Source: Marinilongibacter aquaticus
GTDB lineage: Bacteria > Bacteroidota > Bacteroidia > Cytophagales > Spirosomataceae
Assembly (NCBI RefSeq): GCF_020149935.1
Contig: NZ_CP083757.1
Location: 2,567,501-2,631,500 of the forward strand
DNA length: 64,000 nucleotides
Reading direction: 5' to 3'
Positions 7,676 to 17,847 of the stretch are shown one piece after another. The translations under genes and the position numbers were made by a program. Positions within the stretch are counted from its first letter, which is position 1. Each line of letters opens with the position of its first letter. The notes below the pieces were generated by a model. The model had not been told where the DNA came from and did no database searches. It saw only the letters and a list, made by a program, of their open reading frames with translations.

Positions 7676-8753
7676 TGGAATTCGCTTGTGAAGAGAAAGA
7701 GTTTATTCGCAAAACTACATTTTCTCGAATGCTCATCCAATAAAAATTGATATCGGCTATGTGCCAAATTTTATTTCGTAACAATAGCCGCCCAACAATG
7801 TGCGGTTTCTTAATCCAGAGCAAGCCCTCGTGCACCTGGGCATCCACCACTTTTTCGTAATATTTGAATTTCCGCCCAATTGTTCCGTGGTTGTCAAATC
7901 GGCTCCCATAAGTCTCGTCTGTGGTCCAAGTAATCGGATTCGTACACACCGCTTCGTCCAAACCATCTTCATAGTAATCGGGGTAATACCCTTTGGCAAA
8001 GGTATTCCAAGTCACGAAGCCTCCGCAAGCTGCGGCGGCAGTACTGGGCAAGATGTGCTCAAATTCATCTGGCTTTACCGGCATGCCCACCAAATAAGCC
8101 TCGACCAATTGGTTTTGCAAAGCCTTTCCGTCGAAAAATTCTTTCAAAAGACGAATGGCATGTACCGTGCCCTGAGAATGGCTGGCAATGACCAGAGGAC
8201 GTCCTTTATTGTAATGGGCCATATAAAATTCAAAGGCAGCCCGTACATCGGTATAGGCCAAATCCAAAGCTTTTCGGGCACTCGACGTGTCCTCACTCAC
8301 GAAAGCCGAATAATGTGCCTGCCTGTACCGCGGAGCATACACCTTGCAGGCCCCATTAAAAGCCGAGGCTTGATTGAGCATGGTGCTTTGGTCCACGGCC
8401 AAATTCAAATCCGCATCATTGACATCGGCATTCCAAAGAAATTCGCCTTTCGGGCTTCCTGTATAAATTGTAGGGTGCACAAAAAAGACATCCACTTGAG
8501 CTGTTTCTTGGCCCTCGATCGCTGGAGAAAATACAGGCACAGAATCGGCAAAATCTCGGATTGTCGGCAGAGAGGCCCAATACTTTTCCATACTGTAATC
8601 GGGCCGTTCAGGTTCGACTCCTGCTTCGAATGAACGTTCGATTAAAGGACTTTTTTGAGCTTTCGCAAAAAAACTCTGCATACAGAGTATCAAAATAAAA
8701 ATATGCCCAATGCTCACTATTTTTTGTAAATATTTTTCGATAGAATTGTACAT
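7665..8753 (-). CDS. DUF3089 alpha/beta-hydrolase-like exported protein
   Basis: A 362-residue protein with a hydrophobic N-terminal helix ending near FFAKAQ, consistent with a signal peptide. The body matches the DUF3089 family: VDVFFVHPTIY, a VYAPRYRQA segment, and a nucleophile-elbow motif SHSQG (ASHSQGTVHA) that suggests an alpha/beta-hydrolase with a catalytic Ser. The natural substrate of the family is not known. The ATG at 8753 is preferred over a GTG three codons upstream. It precedes manC and overlaps its start by 11 bases. Confidence 0.82.
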   Translation of the reverse strand: MYNSIEKYLQKIVSIGHIFILILCMQSFFAKAQKSPLIERSFEAGVEPERPDYSMEKYWASLPTIRDFADSVPVFSPAIEGQETAQVDVFFVHPTIYTGSPKGEFLWNADVNDADLNLAVDQSTMLNQASAFNGACKVYAPRYRQAHYSAFVSEDTSSARKALDLAYTDVRAAFEFYMAHYNKGRPLVIASHSQGTVHAIRLLKEFFDGKALQNQLVEAYLVGMPVKPDEFEHILPSTAAAACGGFVTWNTFAKGYYPDYYEDGLDEAVCTNPITWTTDETYGSRFDNHGTIGRKFKYYEKVVDAQVHEGLLWIKKPHIVGRLLLRNKIWHIADINFYWMSIRENVVLRINSFSSQANSNER

Positions 8754-8815
8754 ATTAAACACGAATCAATGACTGATTACCATTTAACTATTTGCTAAAC
8801 CTAAGCACTCTGCAT

Positions 8816-11800
8816 ATGAAAAAGAAATATATACGTAAAAAAACAATTGCTCTTTTCGCCTGCTTTCTGGTCAGCTTAAACATCGCTCTCGGGCAAAGTA
8901 AAATTTCGGGAACGATTACTGATTCTGGGACCAAAGAGCCGCTAATCGGTGTAAGTGTACAGATCAAAAACAAGATCCTCGGCACAATTACCGATGAAAA
9001 AGGACATTTTGAACTCGTAACCACAACACCCATTCCCTTTACCACGGTGATCTCGTACGTAGGCTACGAAACACAGGAAATCGAAATCACCTCCTCAAGC
9101 TCAGAAATCAACATTTCGTTGAATGAGCAATCCATTCTCGGACAAGAAGTTGTGGTTGCGGCCTCAAGAGTAGAAGAAAGTGTAATGAAATCGCCGGTGG
9201 CCGTGGAAAAAATGGACATCCGGCAGATTCAGCAAAGTGCGAACGCTTCTTTCTATACGAGCTTGGGCAACCTGAAAGGCGTAGACATGACCACCCAAGG
9301 CCTTTTGTTCAAATCGGTGAACATGCGTGGTTTTGGCTCGACCGGAAACGTACGTACGGTTCAGCTGATCGACGGAATGGACAATTCTGCTCCGGGGCTC
9401 AATTTCCCGATTGACAACATTGTCGGCATTCCCGATTTGGATCTGGAAAGCGTAGAGGTTTTGCCTGGTGCCGCCTCTGCCCTCTATGGCCCCAATGCCG
9501 TGAACGGCTTGGTTTTGATGAATTCGAAAAGCCCGTTTTTGTACCAAGGCCTTAGTGCGAACCTGAAAACAGGAGTAATGACCGCCAGCAACCGCGACAA
9601 GGTCACAACGCCTTTCTACGATGTGGCCGTACGCTATGCCAAGGCATTCAACAATAAAGTGGCCTTCAAGGTAAACCTATCCTATATCGGAGCCCAAGAC
9701 TGGCAGGCGACAGACCCTACAAATTTGAACGTAGGCGGAAAGCAAGACGGCACAAGAGGTTTGGGCGTAAACCCCGATTACGATGGAATGAACTATTACG
9801 GCGACGAAGCACAAATCAACATGCAAGGCGTAGCCGCTGGACTTGTAGATGCTGGCCTTCTGCCTGCCCAAGCCGCGGCACTTGTACCAAATACCATTAT
9901 CAGCAGAACAGGCTGGGCCGAACGTGATCTCGTGGATTACGGCACAAAAAGCTTCAAAGCCAATTTTGCACTCCATTACCGTATCAATGAAAAAATAGAA
10001 GCCATTGGCCAATTCAATTATGGTTTTGGTACCACAGTTTACACCGGCACTGGGCGATATTCTTTGCGGAATTTCAACCTAAGCCAAACCAAGCTTGAAT
10101 TGCGTGGAGACAACTTTACCCTGAGAGGCTACACGACCCAAGAAAATTCTGGGCAATCATATTTGGCCGGATTGGCCGCCATATCTATGCTCGACGATTG
10201 GAAATCACACGCCAATTGGTTTGGAGAATATGTTGGAGCATTTGTGCAAGCCCGCTCAGGCGGAATGGCTGAAGACCAAGCCCATGCAGCCGCAAGAGCT
10301 TTTGCCGATACAGGCATGCCTCAACCGGGAAGCAGCGAATTCAAAACCCTACTGAACAAATACAGAAACTTGGGAATTGCCGATGGCGGTGGCCGTTTCT
10401 TGGACAAAACCGACATGTACCATCTTGATTTCATTTACAATTTCAAAAACGAAATCAAATTCGTCGATTTGCAAGCCGGTGCCAATTACAGACATTACAG
10501 CCTAAAATCGAACGGAACACTCTTTGCCGATCAAGAAGAAGGCAGGAATGGAGTTATCCCGATCAACGAATACGGTGCTTTTGTGCAAGCCGGAAAAGCC
10601 CTCTTTGCCGACCACCTGAAACTCACGGGATCGGTACGTTACGACAAAAACCAAAATTTCGACGGCTTCATTACTCCACGTGTTTCCGCGGTAGGTTCGT
10701 TTGGCGACCAGAACATTCGCTTGTCGTATCAAACAGGCTACAGAATACCGACGACACAGAATCAATACATCGACTTGAAAACCCCAAACGGCGTGTTGAT
10801 TGGCGGCCTGCCTGAATTCGACAGCCGCTACGATTTGTCTTCCGGAATTCTCCGTCAAAACTTGAGCGAAGCGAACATCATCAATACAATTGCCAGTAAT
10901 CCTCAAATTGTACAAAATGCCACAAACTACGTAACGGGCATTGTCAACAGCATTACCGAAGGCGTAACCGCTTATGTGATGTCTCAGGTTCAGGCTGGAC
11001 AAATCCCGAACGACCCTGCAATTATACAGGCGGCAATCGCAGCGGGTGTGAACCAAAAATTCACCGAAACCTTTGGCGTCGGCATCGATCAAGTACAAGG
11101 GGTTGTTTCCAATTTGGTGCCCGCATTTGCATTGGCGGCTCTGCCCAAATATCAAAACCCGGGCTTTTCGCCCGAGAAAATCCAATCTTATGAAGTGGGA
11201 TACAAAGGCCTAATCGCAAGAAAACTCTTTGTTGATGCCTACTATTATTGGAGCCATTATACCAATTTTACCGGTGGTACGATCATTGTTGTACCCACCG
11301 AGGCCGCAGGGCCAGGCTTGCCCATCGAATCGGGCATTGGGGTAGGAAACCTTATCGGCTATTCGCGGGTGGCCAACACCAACAAACCGATCAAGGTGCA
11401 AGGCTGGGCCATTGGACTCGATTACGCCATCAAAAACGGGTACGGAGTGGGCTTCAATATCGCCAACAACGAACTGACTCAATTTACGCCTACGCCCGAG
11501 CAGCAATATGCGGGCTTCAACACCCCTCGCTACCGCTACAACATAAACTTTGGCAAGAAGATAGGCTCAGGCGACCGTTTTGGTTTCAATGTGCATTTTC
11601 GTCACCAAGAGGCATTTACTTGGGAGTCCTCTTTCGTGATTCCGACCACTACGAGTGCTCCGCTTTTCTCGAACACCGAAGTGAAAGCCATCAACAATAT
11701 CGATGCTCAAGTGAGCTTCAAATTCCCGGAGATCAAATCCATTCTTAAAGTAGGCGGCACAAATATCGGGGGCAAACCCTACGTGCAAGCCTATGGAAGT

Positions 11801-11860
11801 GCCTCTGTTGGCTCGATGTATTACATCTCGTTGACTTTCGACGAATTGCTCAACAAATAA
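8816..11860 (+). CDS. TonB-dependent outer-membrane receptor
   Basis: A 1014-residue outer-membrane protein. A signal peptide (to about residue 27, ending ALGQ) is followed by a CarboxypepD_reg-like domain (about 30-110, with GTITDSGTKEPLIGVSV and VGYETQE), a TonB-box-like stretch and plug (about 115-230, with VNMRGFGSTGNVR and LPGAASALYGPNAVNG), and a long beta-barrel. No SusD partner is adjacent, so it is unlikely to be a SusC-type glycan importer. The ligand cannot be read from sequence; siderophore, cobalamin or peptide receptors remain possible. The in-frame ATG at 8792 would put an unsuitable hydrophilic lead before the signal peptide, so MKKKY at 8816 is chosen. It is closed by a strong terminator. 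Confidence 0.93.
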   Translation: MKKKYIRKKTIALFACFLVSLNIALGQSKISGTITDSGTKEPLIGVSVQIKNKILGTITDEKGHFELVTTTPIPFTTVISYVGYETQEIEITSSSSEINISLNEQSILGQEVVVAASRVEESVMKSPVAVEKMDIRQIQQSANASFYTSLGNLKGVDMTTQGLLFKSVNMRGFGSTGNVRTVQLIDGMDNSAPGLNFPIDNIVGIPDLDLESVEVLPGAASALYGPNAVNGLVLMNSKSPFLYQGLSANLKTGVMTASNRDKVTTPFYDVAVRYAKAFNNKVAFKVNLSYIGAQDWQATDPTNLNVGGKQDGTRGLGVNPDYDGMNYYGDEAQINMQGVAAGLVDAGLLPAQAAALVPNTIISRTGWAERDLVDYGTKSFKANFALHYRINEKIEAIGQFNYGFGTTVYTGTGRYSLRNFNLSQTKLELRGDNFTLRGYTTQENSGQSYLAGLAAISMLDDWKSHANWFGEYVGAFVQARSGGMAEDQAHAAARAFADTGMPQPGSSEFKTLLNKYRNLGIADGGGRFLDKTDMYHLDFIYNFKNEIKFVDLQAGANYRHYSLKSNGTLFADQEEGRNGVIPINEYGAFVQAGKALFADHLKLTGSVRYDKNQNFDGFITPRVSAVGSFGDQNIRLSYQTGYRIPTTQNQYIDLKTPNGVLIGGLPEFDSRYDLSSGILRQNLSEANIINTIASNPQIVQNATNYVTGIVNSITEGVTAYVMSQVQAGQIPNDPAIIQAAIAAGVNQKFTETFGVGIDQVQGVVSNLVPAFALAALPKYQNPGFSPEKIQSYEVGYKGLIARKLFVDAYYYWSHYTNFTGGTIIVVPTEAAGPGLPIESGIGVGNLIGYSRVANTNKPIKVQGWAIGLDYAIKNGYGVGFNIANNELTQFTPTPEQQYAGFNTPRYRYNINFGKKIGSGDRFGFNVHFRHQEAFTWESSFVIPTTTSAPLFSNTEVKAINNIDAQVSFKFPEIKSILKVGGTNIGGKPYVQAYGSASVGSMYYISLTFDELLNK

Positions 11861-11869
11861 CAAAAACTG

Positions 11870-11900
11870 GGCCCGTTGATTGAAGTCAACGGGCCTTTTT
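11870..11900 (+). terminator. terminator after the TonB-dependent receptor
   Basis: GGCCCGTTGA and TCAACGGGCC pair perfectly around the loop TTGAAG, followed by five T. The end touches the convergent hxlR-like gene stop. Confidence 0.9.
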
Positions 11901-12273
11901 ATGTCAAAGAGACAACCTTCGCCTTTTTCACTGCTGTTTTCATCCCCCATTTGGCGATTTCGTTCAAGAGCGGAATCAAACCCTCACCAAAGTCAGTCAA
12001 CTGATATTCCACTTTCATGGGCGGCTTTTCCACATAGACTTTCCGCGAAATGATGCCGTCTTCCTCCAAAGCTTTCAACTGAAGGCTGAGCGTCCGTTCG
12101 GTGACCAAAGGCATCGCTTTTTTCAATGCATTGTATCGCCTCGCTCCGTCTTTCAGGTGATAAAGAATCACCATCTTCCACTTCCCGCCAATATAGCCCA
12201 TTGTGATACTGGTGCAGCAGGGAAACCGCTTCCCGTCTATTTCGTATACCTCGTTTTCGCAATTCAATTCCAT
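11899..12273 (-). CDS. HxlR-family transcriptional regulator
   Basis: A 124-residue winged-helix DNA-binding protein. The HxlR pattern is clear: a Cys near the N-terminus (FPCCTSI), then GGKWKMVILYHLKDG, then RYNALKKAMPLVTERTLSLQ as the recognition region and a wing with Y-LTDFGEGL. Family members often sense electrophiles or oxidative stress through the N-terminal Cys; there are two adjacent Cys here. It is divergent from a quinone-oxidoreductase-like gene, a very common target arrangement. The shared 72-base gap carries repeated ATATTGCAA boxes overlapping its own promoter, so autorepression and control of the neighbour are likely. Confidence 0.9.
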   Translation of the reverse strand: MELNCENEVYEIDGKRFPCCTSITMGYIGGKWKMVILYHLKDGARRYNALKKAMPLVTERTLSLQLKALEEDGIISRKVYVEKPPMKVEYQLTDFGEGLIPLLNEIAKWGMKTAVKKAKVVSLT

Positions 12274-12290
12274 ACTATCCTTTTTGACCG

Positions 12291-12327
12291 ATATTGCAAA
12301 GCTATTATACTATAATTAATATTGCAA
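12291..12327. promoter_or_regulatory. hxlR promoter with paired ATATTGCAA boxes (candidate HxlR operator)
   Basis: Two identical 9-base boxes ATATTGCAA lie at 12291-12299 and 12319-12327, 28 bases apart, each containing the palindrome TTGCAA. On the minus strand, the TTG of the second box and TAGCTTTG (12297-12304) overlapping the first form a promoter with a 20-base spacer. A dimer bound at both boxes would cover the -33 and -7 elements. Confidence 0.65.
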
Positions 12328-12345
12328 CTATAAAATTTATACTTT

Positions 12346-13281
12346 ATGAAAATATGGCAATTACAGACCGTGGGCACCGACATTCCACTGGTCGAAAACG
12401 AAATTGAAATTCCCAAAATAGCTCGCCATGAGCTCCTCATCAAAACACACAGCATTTCCATCAATCCGGTAGATTTGAAAACGAGAAAAGGAGGAGGTGT
12501 ATTTAAAGCCATTGAAGGACAAGAACCCAAAATTTTGGGCTGGGATATTGCGGGCGAGGTGGTGAAAGTCGGCTCCGAGGTCAAGCATTTCCAAATTGGC
12601 GATTCTGTGTTCGGCATGGTGAATTTTCCAGGACACGGAAAGGTCTATGCTGAATATGTCGCCGCACCCGCCGAACATTTGGCTCGAAAACCAAGCAATA
12701 TCACATACGAAGAAGCCGCAGCCAGCACACTGGCGGCACTTACCGCTTTACAAACTTTGAGCCGATTTGTGAAAGAAGGCCAAAAAGTGCTTGTGCATGC
12801 GGCAGCTGGCGGAGTTGGCCATTTTGCAATTCAAATCGCCAAAATTCTCGGGGCACAAGTCAGCGGCACCGCCTCCGATCGAAACAAAACCTTCTTAGCA
12901 GATTTGGGTCTTGAAGAATTCATCGACTACAAGAAACAGAACCTTTTAGACCTTGGGAAACAATTCGATTTCATTCTGGACCCCATTGGTGGCGAAACCC
13001 AAAGCCAGTCGATCGATATTGCAAAACCTGGCGGCCAGATCATCAGCATTTCTCAAAAGCCTACCGAAGCTTTGCTGGAAACAGCCGAAGAGGCAGGCGT
13101 AAATATTGAATTTCAATTGGTGCAGAGCAGCGGAAAAGACATGAATACAATTGCCAATTGGCTTGAGGAAAAGAAACTCATTCCTCACATCTCAAAAGTG
13201 TATCCTATCGATCAAATCAACGCAGCCCATGAGGAACTGGCACTGGGGCATACACGAGGCAAAATCATTTTGAATTTTTAG
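12346..13281 (+). CDS. NADPH-dependent quinone oxidoreductase-like MDR protein
   Basis: A 311-residue medium-chain dehydrogenase/reductase without structural or catalytic zinc ligands, of the quinone reductase type. The N-terminal GroES-like part carries INPVDLKTRKGGG and GWDIAGEVVKVGSEV, and the Rossmann segment is HAAAGGVGHFAIQIAK. It probably reduces quinones or reactive enals with NADPH in the cytosol. The divergent HxlR regulator with shared operator-like boxes supports induction by such compounds. It ends shortly before a terminator at 13337. Confidence 0.88.
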   Translation: MKIWQLQTVGTDIPLVENEIEIPKIARHELLIKTHSISINPVDLKTRKGGGVFKAIEGQEPKILGWDIAGEVVKVGSEVKHFQIGDSVFGMVNFPGHGKVYAEYVAAPAEHLARKPSNITYEEAAASTLAALTALQTLSRFVKEGQKVLVHAAAGGVGHFAIQIAKILGAQVSGTASDRNKTFLADLGLEEFIDYKKQNLLDLGKQFDFILDPIGGETQSQSIDIAKPGGQIISISQKPTEALLETAEEAGVNIEFQLVQSSGKDMNTIANWLEEKKLIPHISKVYPIDQINAAHEELALGHTRGKIILNF

Positions 13282-13336
13282 GGCTCTACCAAATTTCGGC
13301 ATACGGAACACTTAGCTACATTCGTCTTATTTTCAG

Positions 13337-13366
13337 GCCGGGTTTCGTGCAGAAGCCCGGCTTTTT
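13337..13366 (+). terminator. terminator after the oxidoreductase gene
   Basis: GCCGGGTTTC pairs with GAAGCCCGGC around GTGCA (one G-T wobble), followed by five T. It separates the oxidoreductase from the isocitrate dehydrogenase gene. Confidence 0.85.
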
Positions 13367-13449
13367 CATCTTTTCACTATCAAAGCCTTAACATTAAAAA
13401 ACTCAAAAACTACAAAGAGCAAAATCGCTGATCTTGCCCCAAAATTTTA

Positions 13450-13457
13450 TACCTTTG
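13450..13457 (+). promoter_or_regulatory. -7 promoter element for isocitrate dehydrogenase
   Basis: TACCTTTG, followed by CAG, is a full match to TAnnTTTG and lies 71 bases before the ATG. No clear TTG is present 19-21 bases upstream. The leader between it and the gene shows no obvious structure. Confidence 0.55.
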
Positions 13458-13519
13458 CAGCGTTTTTCAATCAGGGACATTGCAATCGAAAGCATCGTGC
13501 TTTCTTTCTAAAAACCTAA

Positions 13520-15745
<2,226 letters not shown>

Positions 15746-15766
15746 ATACACATCGCTCATTTTGGG

Positions 15767-15795
15767 AAAGCCTTTGCAAAAAATGCAAAGGCTTT
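15767..15795 (+). terminator. stem-loop after icd, probable terminator
   Basis: AAAGCCTTTGCA and TGCAAAGGCTTT pair perfectly around AAAAA. The following bases (CGCATTT) are only moderately T-rich, so termination may be partial. Confidence 0.6.
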
Positions 15796-15863
15796 CGCAT
15801 TTAATATCCATAAAATAAATTGACATCTGGCCATATTATTTTGGCCGCATTTGCTAAAGCGTC

Positions 15864-16859
15864 ATGGGGAAAACAATAAACTGGGGAATAATCGGTATTG
15901 GAAAAATAGCAGAGAAATTTGCGGAAGACTTGGCCACAGTAAAAGACGCCAAATTGCTGGCCGTGGCCTCCACTTCGAAAGAAAGGGCCGAATCTTTTGC
16001 CCAGAAGCACAAAGCCAAGTTTGCTTTTGACAGTTACGAACAAATTTTCAGTGCTCCCGGATTAGACGTGGTCTATATTGCAACCCCGCACAGCAAACAT
16101 TTTAAGTGCACGCAATTGTGCCTGGAGAACAAGACAGCCGTGCTTTGTGAAAAACCGTTTGCAATGAACGAGGACGAGGTGCAGAAAATGATTGACTTGG
16201 CCAAGGCACAAAACACTTTTTTGATGGAGGCTCTTTGGACACGTTTCATGCCCAACATCAAAAAGGTCCTCGAGCTGATTGAAGAAGGGGCCATTGGGCA
16301 AGTGAAAACCCTGCACGCCGATTTTGGCTTTATCCCGCCTTACTTTCCAGAAAGACGTGTTCTGAACCCCTATTTTGGAGGTGGAGCTTTTCTAGATATT
16401 GGCATTTATCCCGCTTTCTTGTCCTTGCTGATTTTGGGTTATCCTTCAAGCATCAGTGCCACGCACACCAAAGGCCCGACGGGTGTCGACGAAACCACAA
16501 CTTTCTTTTACAAATACGATGACCGAGCCACTGCCAGCCTAAACTGTACTTTTGCGGCCCATACCCAAACCGAGGCCAGGATCTATGGCGACAAAGGCCA
16601 CATACTCATGCCCACTCGCTTTCACGATTCTCAGGAAATCACACTTGTTCCCGACGAAGGCGAGCCTGTCACATATCAATTTCCCAGAAAAACGCGGGGA
16701 TACAATTATGAAATTGAAGAAGTGAACCGTTGCCTGCAAAGTGGGCTCAAAGAAAGCACCTTGTGGCCATTAAAAGACAGCTTGCGATTGATTCATCTTC
16801 TCGACAAAACAAGAGAAAGAGCAGGGATTCGTTATGAAGTCGATAAAACAAAAAATTAA
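15864..16859 (+). CDS. Gfo/Idh/MocA-family oxidoreductase
   Basis: A 331-residue NAD(P)-dependent oxidoreductase of the glucose-fructose oxidoreductase/dihydrodiol dehydrogenase type. The Rossmann motif GIIGIGKIAEKFAEDL is at the N-terminus, CEKPFAMNEDEV gives the family EKP motif, and GGGAFLDIGIYP in the C-terminal domain supplies the usual D-x-G-x-Y/H site. The substrate is probably a sugar or cyclitol derivative and cannot be specified. It is first in a tight five-gene run with gldB, an ABC exporter, a Fur-family regulator and engB; spacing to gldB is six bases. Confidence 0.9.
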   Translation: MGKTINWGIIGIGKIAEKFAEDLATVKDAKLLAVASTSKERAESFAQKHKAKFAFDSYEQIFSAPGLDVVYIATPHSKHFKCTQLCLENKTAVLCEKPFAMNEDEVQKMIDLAKAQNTFLMEALWTRFMPNIKKVLELIEEGAIGQVKTLHADFGFIPPYFPERRVLNPYFGGGAFLDIGIYPAFLSLLILGYPSSISATHTKGPTGVDETTTFFYKYDDRATASLNCTFAAHTQTEARIYGDKGHILMPTRFHDSQEITLVPDEGEPVTYQFPRKTRGYNYEIEEVNRCLQSGLKESTLWPLKDSLRLIHLLDKTRERAGIRYEVDKTKN

Positions 16860-16865
16860 GCCGTA

Positions 16866-17846
16866 ATGAAAACGCACCATTTGCTCCTATTGCTTTGTTT
16901 TTCTCTTCTAATGGCCTGCGGGGGAAATGATGAACGACCCAATGGAGGCATAAAAATAGAGGTAGAGCCCATCCGACTAGACAAAGAATTGATGGGAATG
17001 AAAAACAAGGCTGAATTGCAGCAATTCTTAAACGAAAACCCTTGGTACTCGAAGTCACTTTACCGTACGTTTCCAGAGGATACAGCTTTTGTCAATCGCT
17101 TGTACACCATAATTTCCAACACTTATTTCAAAGATTTTTATCAAGAAGTAGACCGCAGTTTTGGAAACCTCAACGGCCTAAAAGCTGAGTTTTCGGCTGC
17201 TTTTTCGCAAATCAAGCAACATTATCCCGCATTCCAAGCCCCAAAGGTTTATACCACCCTTACAGGCCTTGAACACGACCTCTTTGTTTCCGATTCCACA
17301 GTCATTGTATCTTTAGAGGCTTTCCTTGGGCCAGAAGCAAGATATCGCCCCGACCAACCAAGCTATATTTTGCAACGCTACAACAAATCCTATATCGTAC
17401 CTTCGGTTGTTCGCCTGCTTTCGCAAAACTTTATCGAATCAGACCAAAAGGATACCATGTTGAGCGAAATGATCGCCTTTGGAAAAATGTTCGAATTCAC
17501 TCAGGAAATGATGCCCAATACGCCTCAATCCTTGATAATTGCCATGAGCGACAACACGCTTGCCAACAACTGGCATGCCCAAGATTTAATCTGGGCCCAC
17601 TTCATCGACAAAGGTCTGCTTTACGAACAAAGTCGAGCCATAAAAGCCAAATACCTTGGCGAAAGACCAAAAGTTACCGAAATTGGGCCGTCTTGTCCAG
17701 GAAGGATTGGTCAGTGGCTGGGTTGGCGGATTGTGCAGAAGTTTCGAACCGAAAACCCAGAAGTATCGTTTGAAGAATTGATGAAAATGAAGGACGCTCA
17801 GAAAATCCTGAGTATGTCCAAATACCGAGGTCTTGTAGAAGATTGA
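16866..17846 (+). CDS. gldB: gliding motility lipoprotein GldB
   Basis: A 326-residue lipoprotein: the signal MKTHHLLLLLCFSLLMAC ends at Cys18. The body resembles GldB, with a helical N-terminal part, FPEDTAFVNRLYTII, the central VSLEAFLGPEARYRP-type segment and YNKSYIVPSVVR. The C-terminal half, with CPGRIGQWLGW near residue 283, also fits. GldB is needed for Bacteroidota gliding in Flavobacterium johnsoniae but is also present in non-gliders, so a general envelope role is possible. It sits six bases after the oxidoreductase and one base before the ABC transporter gene, which argues for co-expression. Confidence 0.82.
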   Translation: MKTHHLLLLLCFSLLMACGGNDERPNGGIKIEVEPIRLDKELMGMKNKAELQQFLNENPWYSKSLYRTFPEDTAFVNRLYTIISNTYFKDFYQEVDRSFGNLNGLKAEFSAAFSQIKQHYPAFQAPKVYTTLTGLEHDLFVSDSTVIVSLEAFLGPEARYRPDQPSYILQRYNKSYIVPSVVRLLSQNFIESDQKDTMLSEMIAFGKMFEFTQEMMPNTPQSLIIAMSDNTLANNWHAQDLIWAHFIDKGLLYEQSRAIKAKYLGERPKVTEIGPSCPGRIGQWLGWRIVQKFRTENPEVSFEELMKMKDAQKILSMSKYRGLVED

Positions 17847-17847
17847 T

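Noticed and set aside
6815-8633. Long plus-strand frames of 311 and 277 residues
   Set aside because: They are antisense to manC and the DUF3089 gene. No family motif or promoter supports them.
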